Assembly: GCA_023053575.1 (NCBI GenBank) | Contig: JAKZAP010000016.1 | Span: 8,118,046 to 8,182,045 of the forward strand | From: Branchinecta lynchi | Taxonomy: Eukaryota; Arthropoda; Branchiopoda; Anostraca; Branchinectidae | Direction of reading: 5' to 3' | DNA length: 64,000 nucleotides | Part shown: one piece after another, positions 40,603 to 51,849 of the stretch | Layout of the letters: each line of letters opens with the position of its first letter | Numbering within the stretch: position 1 is the stretch's first letter | The notes under the pieces: generated by a model | Told to the model about the DNA's origin: nothing | The model's input: the letters and a program-made list of their open reading frames with translations, nothing else | Databases searched by the model: none | Position numbers and translations under genes: made by a program

Positions 40603-40727
40603 CATGTCTTACCAAAATTCATCCAGACACGGAGAATTTGAAGAATTTGGGGGCTCCCCCCCCCCCCCCCAGTCGTGACGCCCCGGCACGTTTTACCAAA
40701 ATTCATCCAGACACGGAGAATTTGAAT
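40585..40727 (+). repeat. Tandem duplication of the family G right end plus flank
   Basis: CAGTCGTGACGCCCCTGCAT...CCAGACACGGAGAATTTGAA (about 40586-40643) is repeated as CAGTCGTGACGCCCCGGCAC...CCAGACACGGAGAATTTGAA (about 40671-40727), about 85 bp per unit. Confidence 0.8.
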
Positions 40728-41085
40728 CTAAACAAAGGCCTGCATTTCCGGGTCAAAAGATGCGACATCAGAGAAGTTACCCCTGTATGAAAATCATTTA
40801 AGCACATGTCTTGCAATGTATCTGGTATATTTTTGGGCAATAGCTTAAATATTTTTGTGGGTAAATATATCAAGCGCAGAGGTACAAGGACATAGAGGTA
40901 CCACAAATCCCAAAGAAAAAGTTCATTCTGTGACATCGATGATCCCTGGATAATGGACAAACAAAGTAATGCATTTTTATTGTTTTTTTCGGAACATGTA
41001 AGTAATAAGTGATATGTTACTAAAATGTTGGATCTCAGCCCTATACGGTCAAACTTTAAGATTGTAACTTGAAACTAAAAATTCT
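40728..41085. other. CMTR2 intron 1, unassigned
   Basis: A minus frame of 85 codons (40960-40703) runs here; no motif recognised. It may belong to the decayed hAT element to its right. Confidence 0.35.
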
Positions 41086-41510
41086 TTAACCTATAACCCG
41101 CCCTACACATTTGTTCGTCTCATTTAAGTATTTGTCCACAACACATCTAATTTCACATTCATCAACTAGATCAGTTTGACATGCGATTAGGAACAGACTT
41201 TCAAGACACTGGTCAGCCATTGTTGAACACAAGGTGGTCTTAACCTTTTTCATCTTGTTGAAATTCTTTTCCCTTTTGCTGAGGTATCAGGGATTGTCTT
41301 GGCCACCTTGAACGCTTTCCGTACTAGTGGTAAGACATCTTTAATTTATGAAAGACTTAGAAGATATCTTCAAACTTTTGTTTGTTTCGAGGCTCTGCTG
41401 GCGTCTTTCGAGAACATGTCGGAAGAAGGCTAACCCGTTGTTGGACTCTCTCGGCTCATCACCAGAAAGTAGTTGAGAAAACTGTCGAAACTGGATTAGA
41501 CGGTACCCTG
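41086..41510 (-). pseudogene. Decayed hAT transposase, C-terminal dimerisation region
   Basis: On the minus strand one frame reads LPLVRKAFKVAKTIPDTSAK. After a frameshift near 41275 another reads EKNFNKMKKVKTTLCSTMAD and QCLESLFLIA..., ending in TAA at 41086. This is the hAT C-terminal signature (A..ALTIPVSTA..ERSFS.LK.IK..LRS.M...RL..L..L). Upstream, RQFSQLLSGDEP...LAFFRHVL also looks transposase-derived. The catalytic core is not in place. Family G and H elements in this window could have been mobilised by a relative. Confidence 0.75.
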
Positions 41511-41639
41511 GTATTATTCCTGGAACATTATTTGTAGTTCGAAGTGTGTGAATTTCAGTAGGTTACTTAATTCTTGAAAGCTATAGAAATTTAGGAGATT
41601 ACTGGAATCACCCAGTGAATGTTCCGGTAGACTGTGTTG

Positions 41640-41990
41640 TCTGTCTGCACGAATCACTCTGATAAGTTGTGTGTTGCGGTCATCCCGGTAAACTGCGAGT
41701 CTATACTTAACCGGTAAGCAGCAAAATTGCGGTAGATTCCCTGATACAGCCTCCAGTATATTTCTTGAGACAAGTTCCGATAGATTCCCTGAATCAAGCT
41801 CCAGTAGATTCCTTGAGCAAGATTTCGGTAGATTCCTGACATTCCGGTAGCTAGGTTCCCTGAGCAATAATCCGGTAGGTTCCCAAAAAATCATAAAGTT
41901 CAGGTGAATATGACAAATGTTATCACTCTTGTTAGTCTGGTAATTTGTGTGTCGGGGTCTGAGTCTATACTTATCCGATCTTTTTGGTCA
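41640..41990 (-). repeat. Minisatellite, TTCCGGTAGATTCCCTGAGC units (left block)
   Basis: Units of 24-30 bp such as CGGTAGATTCCCTGATAC, CCGATAGATTCCCTGAATC, CCAGTAGATTCCTTGAGC and CCGGTAGGTTCCC; preceded by a CATCCCGGTAAACTGCGAGT box that recurs at about 42607. Confidence 0.75.
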
Positions 41991-42047
41991 TAAGCTCCTC
42001 CACCATCCTGTTCTATTCGATATCCTTCCCCCTCCTTATGAAAACAC

Positions 42048-42367
42048 AAGAAACCGACAGGAGAGGGTCGCAAGTTCAAAGGTTCCAAAGTTGTCCCCCG
42101 TACCTGCAACACATACGCGGTACCAAAAAAGCTTCGTTCCGAGTTTCACGAAAATTTATAATGATGGTGGTAGCTGTCTGTGATATTATCCCAACGTCCG
42201 TGTTCTGTTTTTGGTTTTTATTTATATACTATAATAGGTCTGTGATGACGAATTGATGATTAACTGTATAGACTATAAAATGTGCATTATACTTGACGTA
42301 ATACCCAAATTTGGCATTGCCATGATAGTGGTTTTTTGAAATAAATTCGTTACTTACTTACTTACTA
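42048..42367 (+). pseudogene. 5'-truncated LINE 3' end related to the 8.5-13.5 kb element
   Basis: The frame ending at 42183 reads KVPKLSPVPATHTRYQKSFV then PSFTKIYNDG..., matching the C-terminus of ORF2 at 8787 (PVPKLQPVPC...RYRKSFVPSFTDLF). A 3' UTR and a (TTAC)n tail follow (CGTTACTTACTTACTTAC, 42349-42366). It has dropped into the minisatellite. Confidence 0.8.
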
Positions 42368-42735
42368 TAAGCAGCAAAATCCGATAAATAACGTGGAGCC
42401 AAGTCCGGAAGGTCCCGCTATCCAACCTCCAGTATATTCCCTGAGACAAGTTCCAATAGATCCCCTGAGTCAAGTTCCGGTAGGTTCCTTGAGCAAGATT
42501 TCGGTAGATTCCAGAACAAAATTCCGGTAGGTTCCCTGAGCAATAATTCGGTAGATTCCCTGAAAATCACCAAGCTCATTCACTCTGGTAAGTTGTGTGT
42601 CGAGGTCATCCCGGTAAGCTGTGAGTCTATACTTATCCGGTAAGCAGCAAAATTCCGATAGATTTCGTGGAGGCATGTCCGGAAGATCCCGTTGTCCAAC
42701 CTCCAGTATATTCCCTGAGACAAGTTCAGGCTATC
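42368..42735 (-). repeat. Minisatellite, right block
   Basis: CCAGTATATTCCCTGAGACAAG, CCGGTAGGTTCC, TTCGGTAGATTCC and the ATCCCGGTAAGCTGTGAGTC box repeat the left block (41640-41990); the second copy of CCAGTATATTCCCTGAGAC is at about 42702. Confidence 0.7.
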
Positions 42736-42950
42736 GTCTAGAAATCATTGTGAAGCCTTCGGTGGGTCTGTGTGCCTTTCATTGTAGGCTGATCAATCAA
42801 TCACCGTATTTAAAATAGGCTAGACTATAGCTGTACTTTGCTTAACTTGTTGTTGTTTCCTTCTATTCCTTTTGTGTTATTTTTCTATAGTCGTTTGGCT
42901 GGATTAAAATTATTGTATTGTATTGTATTTATTCCTGAATATCTGTTTCA
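42736..42950. other. CMTR2 intron 1, (ATTGT)n tract
   Basis: ATTGTATTGTATTGTATTT at about 42911-42929 may be another LINE tail; otherwise unassigned. Confidence 0.4.
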
Positions 42951-42952
42951 CA

Positions 42953-43262
42953 AAGGGGCGTCACGACATGGGGGGGGGACGCCCCCCCCCTCAAATGCTG
43001 TCGGCCAGTCGGTAAAAAATAACCGAGTTGACGATTTTTCGTCAAAACAGTTGATTTTTTTTTCATGAAAACAGTCAGTTTTTCTGAAAATTGGTCAACT
43101 TTTCGTCAAAATAGTCGTTTTTTTCTGAAAATCAGTCGATTTTCAAAATGTAAATTTTGTTGTTGAAAACAGTGGTTTTTCTGCAGTCGGTAAAAATTAC
43201 CAGCCAGTCGGTAAATGCCTTGTCCGCCGCAAAAAAAAACATTTTGGCTAGTAACGCCGCGG
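42953..43262 (+). mobile_element. Family G hAT element, copy 3
   Basis: AAGGGGCGTCACGACATGGG...TTTTGGCTAGTAACGCC with flanking GTTTCACA (42945) and GTTTCATA (43263), 7 of 8 matching. G9 and C9 tracts sit close to the left end. Confidence 0.8.
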
Positions 43263-43465
43263 GTTTCATAACATGATAACATAGGACTGTGAACTTAAAC
43301 CAAATATAATTGATATATACAGTCCATTTTAAAACTTGTACGACTTCATAACTGTAACAAAATTAAGCGGTATGTGAGACATAAAAAATATAAAATATGT
43401 AATACTAGATTAATTGTCAAAACATTATAAGCGTCTTCACTTGTTAAAAAACAAAAATGACTTCA

Positions 43466-43879
43466 GGCGTATTCTCGCCGTTCCCCGAGGACTCCTCGGG
43501 GAATCAAAGGGAACGTCGAGAATAGAGGGAGTCACTCCACGTGGTCTCCGCGTACAGAAACAGCGAGAACACGGGGTATGCTTCCAAAATGGATTTTGTT
43601 CGAAACAAAAAATATGCAGTTGATGAAATTAGTCTGGATCCACTTTATTTTTTGTTTTGTTTATTCTGATTGTTTCTAATTAATTTTACATTGCACCAAC
43701 ACCAGCGATAATTGACTCCCATCCGAATCTGAAAGGGAGTCCTTTTTAATGATGGTGATGATAATCGGAGCATTCCCCGTCCGTGGGGGCTCGTGAGAAT
43801 ACGGGGTGTGAGTCCCCGGGACAAACAAAAACGCGGGTACTCCTCAAGTGGAGTCCTCGGGGAACGGCGAGAATACGTC
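43466..43879 (+). mobile_element. Family K MITE, copy 3 (complete)
   Basis: GGCGTATTCTCGCCGTTCCC...GAGGACTCCTCGGGG at the left mirrors GGAGTCCTCGGGGAACGGCG then AGAATACGTC at the right. TTCA precedes and TTTAA follows, consistent with a decayed TTAA duplication. It ends 70 bp before CMTR2 exon 2. Confidence 0.85.
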
Positions 43880-43949
43880 TTTAAGGAATCTATCAGAAGA
43901 GCGAATAGGTGGGTTTTTGTAGCGCTAATTTCGCTAATCCTTCTTCTAG

Positions 43950-44111
43950 GGTTACAGTCAGAACAACCTTAAGCTGATCCTGAATGGCTGGAAATCACAG
44001 CTTAGTGACATGAACATCGCTGAATGGTCGACACATACTGACACAATGAACCCTGCATTTACAGTTGTCAAGAAGCTTAAGGAAGAGATTGGTCATTCTT
44101 TCATCACAAAT
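43950..44111 (+). CDS. CMTR2: CMTR2 exon 2
   Basis: Acceptor CCTTCTTCTAG|GGT, phase 0. It reads GYSQNNLKLILNGWKSQLSD then MNIAEWSTHTDTMN, against human [26 protein letters not shown]. The EW.(E/T)HT motif of the N-terminal module is clear. It ends HSFITN at ACAAAT|GTAAGT (44112), phase 0. Confidence 0.88.
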
Positions 44112-44125
44112 GTAAGTTGTTATCT

Positions 44126-44190
44126 CAATTGGAGTCTGTATTGGGAATGTGTCTGGATAGACACAGTCCCAGTACAGACTCCAATTTCAT
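44126..44190. other. 62-bp hairpin right after the CMTR2 exon 2 donor
   Basis: AATTGGAGTCTGTATTGGGA pairs with TCCCAGTACAGACTCCAATT, and TGTGTCT-GGAT-AGACACA forms the inner stem. Only a few mismatches. Starts about 14 bp past the splice donor. Confidence 0.8.
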
Positions 44191-44854
44191 TTCTTCCAAT
44201 GTCATTTCTGTGTGAAAGCTTCTGCGCTTTCCCAGGCGGATGATTGTACACATAAGCAATAAATTGTAAATATACACAGAACTCAGAATTGTAAATAATT
44301 ACAGTTATGTACAGACACACTTCTAACACGCACATTTTATTACCTTAAATTGCACTTGCAAGCAATAAGGATGTTAAATCACGATGAGTAGCTTGCGGTT
44401 ATTTCGTTTCTTTGTTTTATCTTTCGTTACTTTGTTTTATCTGCATGTCGTTCAATCCGCATCGTTCTTCTGGGTTTTAGTTACATGTCGTTTTGTTGTT
44501 TGTTGGTTCCGCTTACCGAAAGCTTTCCTTTTGCCAGGCGTTGGCTCTCTGGTAGGCTCTTCGGGTCTCACTCGCCCCACTTTGTGGGCGTCAGCGTAGT
44601 TTTCCGCTGTTGCACTTCCATAGTTTTCGTAGCCGTTTGCTTCAGTAAAACCTTTAATCCTGGAAAGCTAACGCTATTAGCAAACTGCTCTAATACAAGT
44701 GCGGTCATCGTTTTCCTGTTGTATTGTGGTGATTTTGATTTTATTATTCAGTTTTGTTTTTTGCTGAGGACGGTTTGCCGGAACTGCAACCGACATCCGA
44801 AATTTTATTTATCCCTCGCACACCATCTAGAAAGAATAACTAGCTGATTAAGAA
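44191..44854. other. CMTR2 intron 2, unassigned
   Basis: Includes frames of 71 and 120 codons (44384-44847) with hydrophobic composition, overlapping in different frames and unrecognised. Not called. Confidence 0.35.
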
Positions 44855-47250
44855 AACAAGAGCTACGAGCTCATATGGCACTTGTTGCGAGTAGGTGGTA
44901 CATAAAAGTAGACGAGAATGTCACAAAATCCCCCCTTCAACCCCCCTAGGGTTGGACCTAGAAATAAGGTCTATAATTTCACGCGAGCCTGAGCATTTCC
45001 GTATCGCCTCGGATAATCTAGGGCAAATGTTTCACCATACTAGTTTGATTCCTAGGAGTGCTGTACTATTCGCCGGTACGCGCCTCGCCCTAAAACTTCC
45101 ATACCAGGGCCAAATCTGGTTCAGCCACATATACAGATTATCGAAGACATCTTCTCGTACCGGAAATCAAGTTTCACTCAGGTCGAAGCTTTTTCGGGAC
45201 CCCCCCCCCCCCTCTCCCCCACTGTGTTCAGATTCGATCAGGACCCTAAAACATGTCATCTAGGACACATAGTCTCTGTTCTTTTTGACCCCTCCGTTTG
45301 ACCCCTGTGCGAACTACAGAATTTACCCCCCCCCCTTCAAATCCTCCCACTGTGGTCGAATACGACTAGGACACATAAACTTCGTATCTCCGACATCTTC
45401 TCTTATCGTCCTTCAAGCTTGACTCGAATCGGAACATATCTGCAAATTTACGGTTTCCGCCTGACCCTCCTCCTTTACCGTTGCCGGATCCGATCCGAGT
45501 TCCAAATAACAAACTAGGCAGCATAAACTAGGTACTGTCCAACTTGCATCGAAGTCGGACCATTCGTCTGGTTTTTGACCATGTCAAAAAATTTACGCCC
45601 CCCCCCCCTCCAGCTACCCCAACCAATGCCGCATGTGGTTCGGAGACATATTTTGCATATCTAGCTCATTAGTCCTTATCACCCATAAAGTCTCACTCGA
45701 ATCGGACCACGCGTTCGCAAACTCAGCAAGTCAGTAATTTCCAGGTTTCCCTTCCCTGAACCCCCCCACCCCCCAAAAAAAATGGTCGGATCCAGAAACA
45801 GACATTTTCCTAGGGCATTGTGCCAGGTCTTTAATTCTGTTTAGTCGGGTCGGTAATATGCCTGCCTCGTTTCATCGTCCTTAGCACATCGTCCGATCCT
45901 AACTCGTGATCACCGGAATTCCCGGAACCCCCCTCCGACTCCATCTAAAGAGACCCAATATGATGTGGTTCTGTCAAGAATCTATTTACGGCTTATGCTT
46001 GATCTTCCCACCAAATTCCATTCCGATCCCTCGGCTCTAGGCGTTTCACGAATATTCCGGTGTCCCCCTTCAACTCCACCCCCCACAAGTATCGAATCCG
46101 GTCCGGGCTTAACATGGAACATCTGAGAACACGCCTCTTTCCACTTGCCAAGTTTCATTCCAATCCGATTGCCCGTTTGACAGTTATAAATACCACAAGA
46201 TTCCGGATTCCCCATCCCTCTACTCCTCCCGCGAATTTCCGATCATGCAAACGACTATTGTCAACTCAATTTTTTCGAGTCCCTGGTATGCCTGCCCTGT
46301 TGCATCGTCCTAGAACATCAGGAAGTACCGAACTCACAGATAATCAGAAATACGCCCCCCCCCCCCCCCCATGGTGCTCGAATCCGATCCTGTTGTGCCA
46401 ATGATGTATCTAGGACTTGTGCTTGCTCTTCACACCAAGTTTCATCCTGATCCCTCCACTCTAAGCGTTTCCCAAGATTTCCGGTTCACATCTCGAGCTC
46501 CCCCCGATATCACCGGATCCGGTCCGGATTTTATGTGGATCGCCTGAGACACGAGGTCTTCCCAAATACCAAGTTTTATTAAGATCCGGTCACCCAGTCG
46601 AGAATTATAAATACCTCAAGATTCTGGATTCCCCTCACTCCACTCCCCCCCACAATGATCGGATCATGCAAACGACTATTGTCAAGTCAGTTTGTTCAAG
46701 TCCCTGATATGCCAGCCCAGTTGCATCGTTCTAGTACACAGGATGTACCAAACTCACGGATAATCAGAAATCCGCCCCCCCCCCCAAATCCCCCCATAGT
46801 GCCCGAATCCAGTCCGGTTATGCCAATGATAGATCGACGACTTGTGCTTGCTCTTCACACCAAGTTTCATCCTGATCCCTACTCTCTAAGCGTTTCCCAA
46901 GATTTCCGGTTCCCCTCTCCAGCTCCCCCCGAAGTCAACGGATCCGGTCCAGATTTTATGTGGATCGTCTGAGACACCAGGTCTTTCCAAACACCAAGTT
47001 TCATTAAAATCCGGTTCAAGAGTTATAAATATGTCAAGATTCCGGATTCCCCCCTCCACCCACTCCTCTCACGATGCTCGGATCGGGGAAGTGACTATTT
47101 CCAACTTAATCATTTGGGGTCCTTGGTATGCCTGCCAAGTTTCATCGTCCTAGCTTATGTGGAAGTGCCCGAACTAGCAAAACCAGGACCGACTGACCGA
47201 CCGACGGACGGACAGAAATTGCGATAGCTGGCCGAAGGGCAAGTGCCATA
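44855..47250 (-). mobile_element. Family D element, copy 3 (inverted, most diverged)
   Basis: Starts with the complement of the D 3' end (AACAAGAGCTACGAGCTCAT) and ends CCGACGGACGGACAGAAAT...GCAAGTGCCATA. Many modules are recognisable (CCGGATCCGGTCCGGATTTT, CAAGTTTCATCCTGATCCCT). The 5' hairpin has lost one arm. Confidence 0.85.
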
Positions 47251-47399
47251 AAAAAACGAAAATCTCTTTTTTTCTTCTTTTTTTTTACATACTCTAAAGT
47301 AGTTGAACTTTCTTACGGGTTTTTTTTATTGTTGAGATTATTATTACACTACTTTACAGTTATGTGATTTGTCTGAAATGGTCGGTCATGTGACCTCAG

Positions 47400-47720
47400 C
47401 CTGAACAAAACTGGATTTAATCAATCAAGTTTAATCCAAATAGCTTAAAGCTAGAAGCGGAATACAACTAAATATACACAGACACGAAACAAATTAACTA
47501 ATTCACTTACAAGAGTTTACCAGAAATAAATGATGGGATGAAACTACGTAAAAATTGGGCAGAAGAATTGGCAGGATATGGAGAAAACTGATTGCCAGTA
47601 TTCCTCTCGGACCGACGCACGGAAGACGGGAGGCGAGGGGGAATAGATTCTTGTTCTAACCTGCTAGTCAGGCAAAGTCTAAAAGTAAATTGGCGAAGGC
47701 TAGGATACTCAGCCTGACCC
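47400..47720 (-). pseudogene. 5'-truncated LINE 3' end
   Basis: The minus frame from about 47716 to the stop at 47507-47509 reads EYPSLRQFTFRLCLTSRLEQ...SSAQFLRSFIPSFISGKLL. The RSFIPSF ending resembles KSFVPSF of the LINEs at 8787 and 42048. A short 3' UTR and a tail, AATCAATCAAGTTTAATCC on the + strand at about 47420, follow. The frame was read by eye and falls between ORF-track entries because it has no ATG. Confidence 0.7.
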
Positions 47721-47960
47721 AGGGTTCATAAAAAACAACAGGAAAACGCTATTGGAAACGTCCATTGACATTTTACTAGTTGAATTTGGACTATAGCACT
47801 TTAAAACCTCAGTTCTAAGATCCAACATTCCAACCAGTAGCGGTCAAACACAAGCGTTACCAAAATAGTTTTGTACCAAAGATTGTTGAAATCTTAAATA
47901 GCCTTTGACTATTTGCGTGACAGATTAGTGCATGACAGTAGCCTACTCACCAGTTTTTTT
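47721..47960. other. CMTR2 intron 2, unassigned
   Basis: No element recognised. Confidence 0.4.
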
Positions 47961-50369
47961 TATGGCACTTGAGCTTACTCAAGTGCCATATAGCGATTGT
48001 TATTTCTGTCCGTCAGTCGGTCTGTCGGTCCCGGTTTTGCTAGTTCGGGCACTTCCAGATAAGCTAGGACGATGAAACTTGGCGAGCATATCAGGAACTG
48101 GACCAGATTAAATTAGAAATTGTCGCTTCCTCGATCCGACCATCTGGAGGGGAGTGGAGGGAGGGGGAATCCGGAAAAAATAGGAAAAATGAGATATTTT
48201 TAGCTTACGAACGGGTGATCGGATCTTAATGAAACTTAATACATGGAAGGACTTCGTGTCTCAGACCCTCCATTTTAAATCCAGACCGGATCCGGTGACA
48301 CTGGGGGGAGTTAGAGGGGGAAACCGGAAATCTTGGAAAACACTTAGAGTGGAGGGATCCGAATGAAACTTGGTGGAAAGTACAAGCAAAAGTCCTAGAT
48401 ACGTGACTGATATAACCGGAACGGATCCGCTCACTTTGGGGGAGTTGGGGGGGGGGGGGGGGCGAAGTCCGAATTTGTAGTGATCCCGCGAGTTCCGTGC
48501 TTCTTGATGTGCTGGGACGATGGAAATTGACAGGCATGTCTGGGACCCGACCAGCTTAAATAGGAAATCATCAATTCCCCGATTCGACCATCTGGGGGGG
48601 GAGTGGAGGGAGGGTGAAGCCAAAATTTGAGGTATTTTTAGCTTGCGAACGGGTGATCGGATCTTGATGAAAATTGATATTTAGGATGACCTCGTGTCTC
48701 AGACACCTCACTTTAAATCCGGGCCGGATCCGATGACACTGGGGGGAGTTGGAGGAGGGAACCGGAAATTTTGAGAAACGCTTAAAGTGGAGGGATCGGG
48801 ATGAAACTTGGTGGGAAAAACAAGCACAGGTCCTAGAAACGTCATTGACATAACCGGACCGGATCAGGGTACTGTGGGGGAGTTGGGGTGGGGAACCGGA
48901 AATTTTGAGAAACGCTTAAAGTGGAGGGATCGGGATGAAACTTGGTGGGAAAAACAAGCACAGGTCCTAGACACGTCATTGACATAACCGGACCGGATCA
49001 GGGCACTGTGGGGGAGTTGGGATGGGGGTCCGGATTTCTAGCGATCCCGCGAGTTCGGCATACTTCCTGGTGTTCTAGGGCGATGAAACTTGGCAGGTAT
49101 GTCAAGGATCCGAACAGATTGACTTGAGAACAGCCGTTTCCCCGACCCGACCATCGTGGGGGGAGTGGGTGGATGGGGAGTCCGGAATCTAGTGGCGTGC
49201 ATAACTTTTGAACGGGTGATCGGATTTGAATGAAACTTGTCTGGTGAGCTATCGCCTCGGACGTTCAGTGTCACGTCCGAGTCGGGTCCGATACCTATGG
49301 GGATGGGGGGGGGGAGTGGAAAACTCAAGAAACTCTAAAAGTAGAGGGATTGGGACGAAACTTAATGGATGGAACAAGCATTAGGCCTAGATGAAATTGA
49401 CGGAGCCAGATGGTTTCGGGGCTCTGTGGGGGGAGTTGGAGGGGGTTTCCTGGAATTCCGGTAGTCGTGAGTTAGAATAGTTCCAGATGTAAAACGACAA
49501 CGAAACTTTGCAGGCATATTAGCGACCCGAATTATCTTGACTTAAAAACCTGACACAACATACCCCCGGAAACTTCCGTTCCTAGATCCGAGCATTTTTG
49601 GGGGAGCAAGAGAAGAGAAATATGGACTTCTATAAATTGCGAACGAGTGGTCTGATTCGAGTGAAACTTCATGGGTGATACGAATCGATGGCCTCGACAT
49701 GTAAAACATGCGTTCGAACCATATGCGACCACGATTAGGGGAATTGGGGGTGGGGGGACTTTTGACATGCACAAAAACCAAACGGATGGACCGAATGAGA
49801 TGCAATTCGACAGTGCCGAGTTTATGCGGCCTAGATTTGTTATTTGGCGTCTGGGCCGGATTCGGCCAAGGTAGGGGAGGGGGGTACTGGAAACTTGCAG
49901 ATAGGCTATGCTCCAATTTCAGTCAAACTTGTGAGGGAATTAAGAGATTGGGCCCGAACCGGCTCCGACAACGTTGGTGGGAAGGGGGGGGGGGGGTACC
50001 GGAACTTTCAAAAAATGCTCAGATTCGAGTGAAACTTGGTAGATGGTATAAACGAAGATGCTTTAGGTGGTCGATTTTTTTTTATTCCGAACCAGATTCG
50101 GCCACGGTAGGTGGAAATAGAGTGAGTACCGGAAATCGTGTAGCACGTCTAGGGATCAAACAAATGGATTTATTGGGATGAAAGTTTGAACAGTCATGTG
50201 CATTTGCAATCGAGACGATGCCGGAACTGCTCAGAAATTAGTGAAACTAAATATCCTATTTCTATTTCCGAACCGCCTTTTTGGATGGCGGGTGTATTTT
50301 GTGACGTTTTCATCTACTTTCTTGTACAGCCTACTCGTACAAGTGCCATATGAGCTCGTAGCTCTTGTT
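47961..50369 (+). mobile_element. Family D element, copy 4 (complete)
   Basis: Complete 5' hairpin and 3' end; long stretches identical to 26602-29436, differing mainly in G-tract length and module number. It ends about 95 bp before CMTR2 exon 3. Confidence 0.9.
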
Positions 50370-50465
50370 TTGTTCGTGGAAGTGTGACCGAATTGATAAA
50401 TTACTCTCTGTCTATCACTATCTATTAGTTAGGTTCCTTTCATTTTAATCAGATTTTTTTTGCAG

Positions 50466-50519
50466 GCATGGGTGAAGTTCTGGGGGATTCTCAGTCAGTT
50501 TCCATCTCTCACATCAGAG
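50466..50519 (+). CDS. CMTR2: CMTR2 exon 3 (carries the first catalytic lysine)
   Basis: 54 bp: acceptor TTTTTTTGCAG|GCA, AWVKFWGILSQFPSLTSE, donor GAG|GTATTA, phase 0 at both ends. It matches human AWCKFHEILCSFPL. K91 of the model is the first residue of the K-D-K-E tetrad. Too short for an ORF search. Confidence 0.9.
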
Positions 50520-50775
50520 GTATTATTTTATTTCTTTATCGCTTATTATTGCAGATTCAACTTCTGGGACTGATCATTAGACTTTGAATCATTCAGAGCA
50601 AGCAAAACTCACAAACAGGCCTCTTGATACTTTACTTTGAATGGGATTCAGATCCGAAATCCTCAGTTGGGGTTATAGAGAAATTAGCTGCTGCCAGCTA
50701 TCTTCTTAGCCAACGGGACTAGCTCGACTAAACGTGTGCAACACAACATTCGTAACTATTATCAAGAACAAAAAA
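50520..50775. other. CMTR2 intron 3 start
   Basis: Nothing recognised. Confidence 0.5.
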
Positions 50776-51250
50776 GCCAATAGTTCAGTTCAGTTTTATT
50801 AAAATCAAAATAAAGGAACAAAATAAATTTCGACCCCTACAAAGCTCCATGGCCCGTTACAATAGAACCTCCGGTTTTGGTCCCATGTAGCGACTATGGA
50901 TACCCCGACAAAACTGAGCTGACCTAGAGGCATTGCAGCTTTGAGTCACTGCACGTCTTCTTCCCTCGTCGCCGTTGCGCATGTCAGAGGAACTAGTGCA
51001 GGAGCCGCGCCGACCCGCTCTGCAGCGCGTCCAAACAACCAATCGGCTTTTACTTTGGAAGTTTCTTCTTTGCGGCTTCACTGCGGCATAGCTGTTTGTA
51101 GAGGCAAACGAACTGTGATGTTCCGCGTAGCTCCTATCCTCCGCTCGTTCGCATCGGACAGGGTAAGGGATTTATTCGACTCCGCATGGTCGTATTACAG
51201 GGATAGGAAGACGGAGGTTATTACTAGTGATTTATTTCCCATTGTAGGCT
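50776..51250 (-). mobile_element. Possible retroelement 3' end with (TTCAG)n tail
   Basis: TAGTTCAGTTCAGTTTTATT at 50779-50798 is followed by GC-richer sequence than the surroundings; on the minus strand that is body, then AATAAAACTGAACTGAACTA as a 3' tail. Frames on both strands are short and unrecognised. SINE or truncated LINE. Confidence 0.45.
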
Positions 51251-51849
51251 AGGACAGTACTGTACTTATATTTGAACAGAATTAACGAAAAAACAAATTA
51301 AGAATAAATCGAAGAAGTCACAAACGGCGACATGATACCCCTGCTCTTCAGTTTACTTCCCGCTCTTTCCCCTTGGTTGTCCCTTAATCGCCAATGGCAC
51401 AGCAAATCATGTAGGCTATATTTAAATTAGTCATAGCTTGGGGATACCCGGTGAAAGATTTTCGGGGATTGGTCGTATGGAGTTGTACGAAGAAGTAGCA
51501 TGCAATAGTAACTGTTGCCACTGCATGCTACTTCTAGCAAACTGGATACTATTACAGCAAGATTGGATGCTATCGGATACTACTACTTATGATTAACCCA
51601 GTCGGAGGCATTTTAAATCAAAGTATTCCGTAATACTACATGTCAATACATGCAACTTTTTCGGACAACTACCATACAACTACACAGTCAAAGAATTTGT
51701 CATCGTGTATTTATCCAAGATAGTCCAATATCGTGTCGATGATCTGCTTAGGGCTATGCTGGTCATTCAGAATTACATGATCAAGTCAGAAATTTTGAAC
51801 TAATGTTATCCTTGATCATGCCTCTTAGATGGTGGTATTTTTTTTTAAG
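51251..51849. other. CMTR2 intron 3 end
   Basis: A perfect hairpin GAAGTAGCATGCA ... TGCATGCTACTTC (about 51490-51535) is the only structure noticed. The acceptor TTTTTTTTTAAG ends at 51849. Confidence 0.5.
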
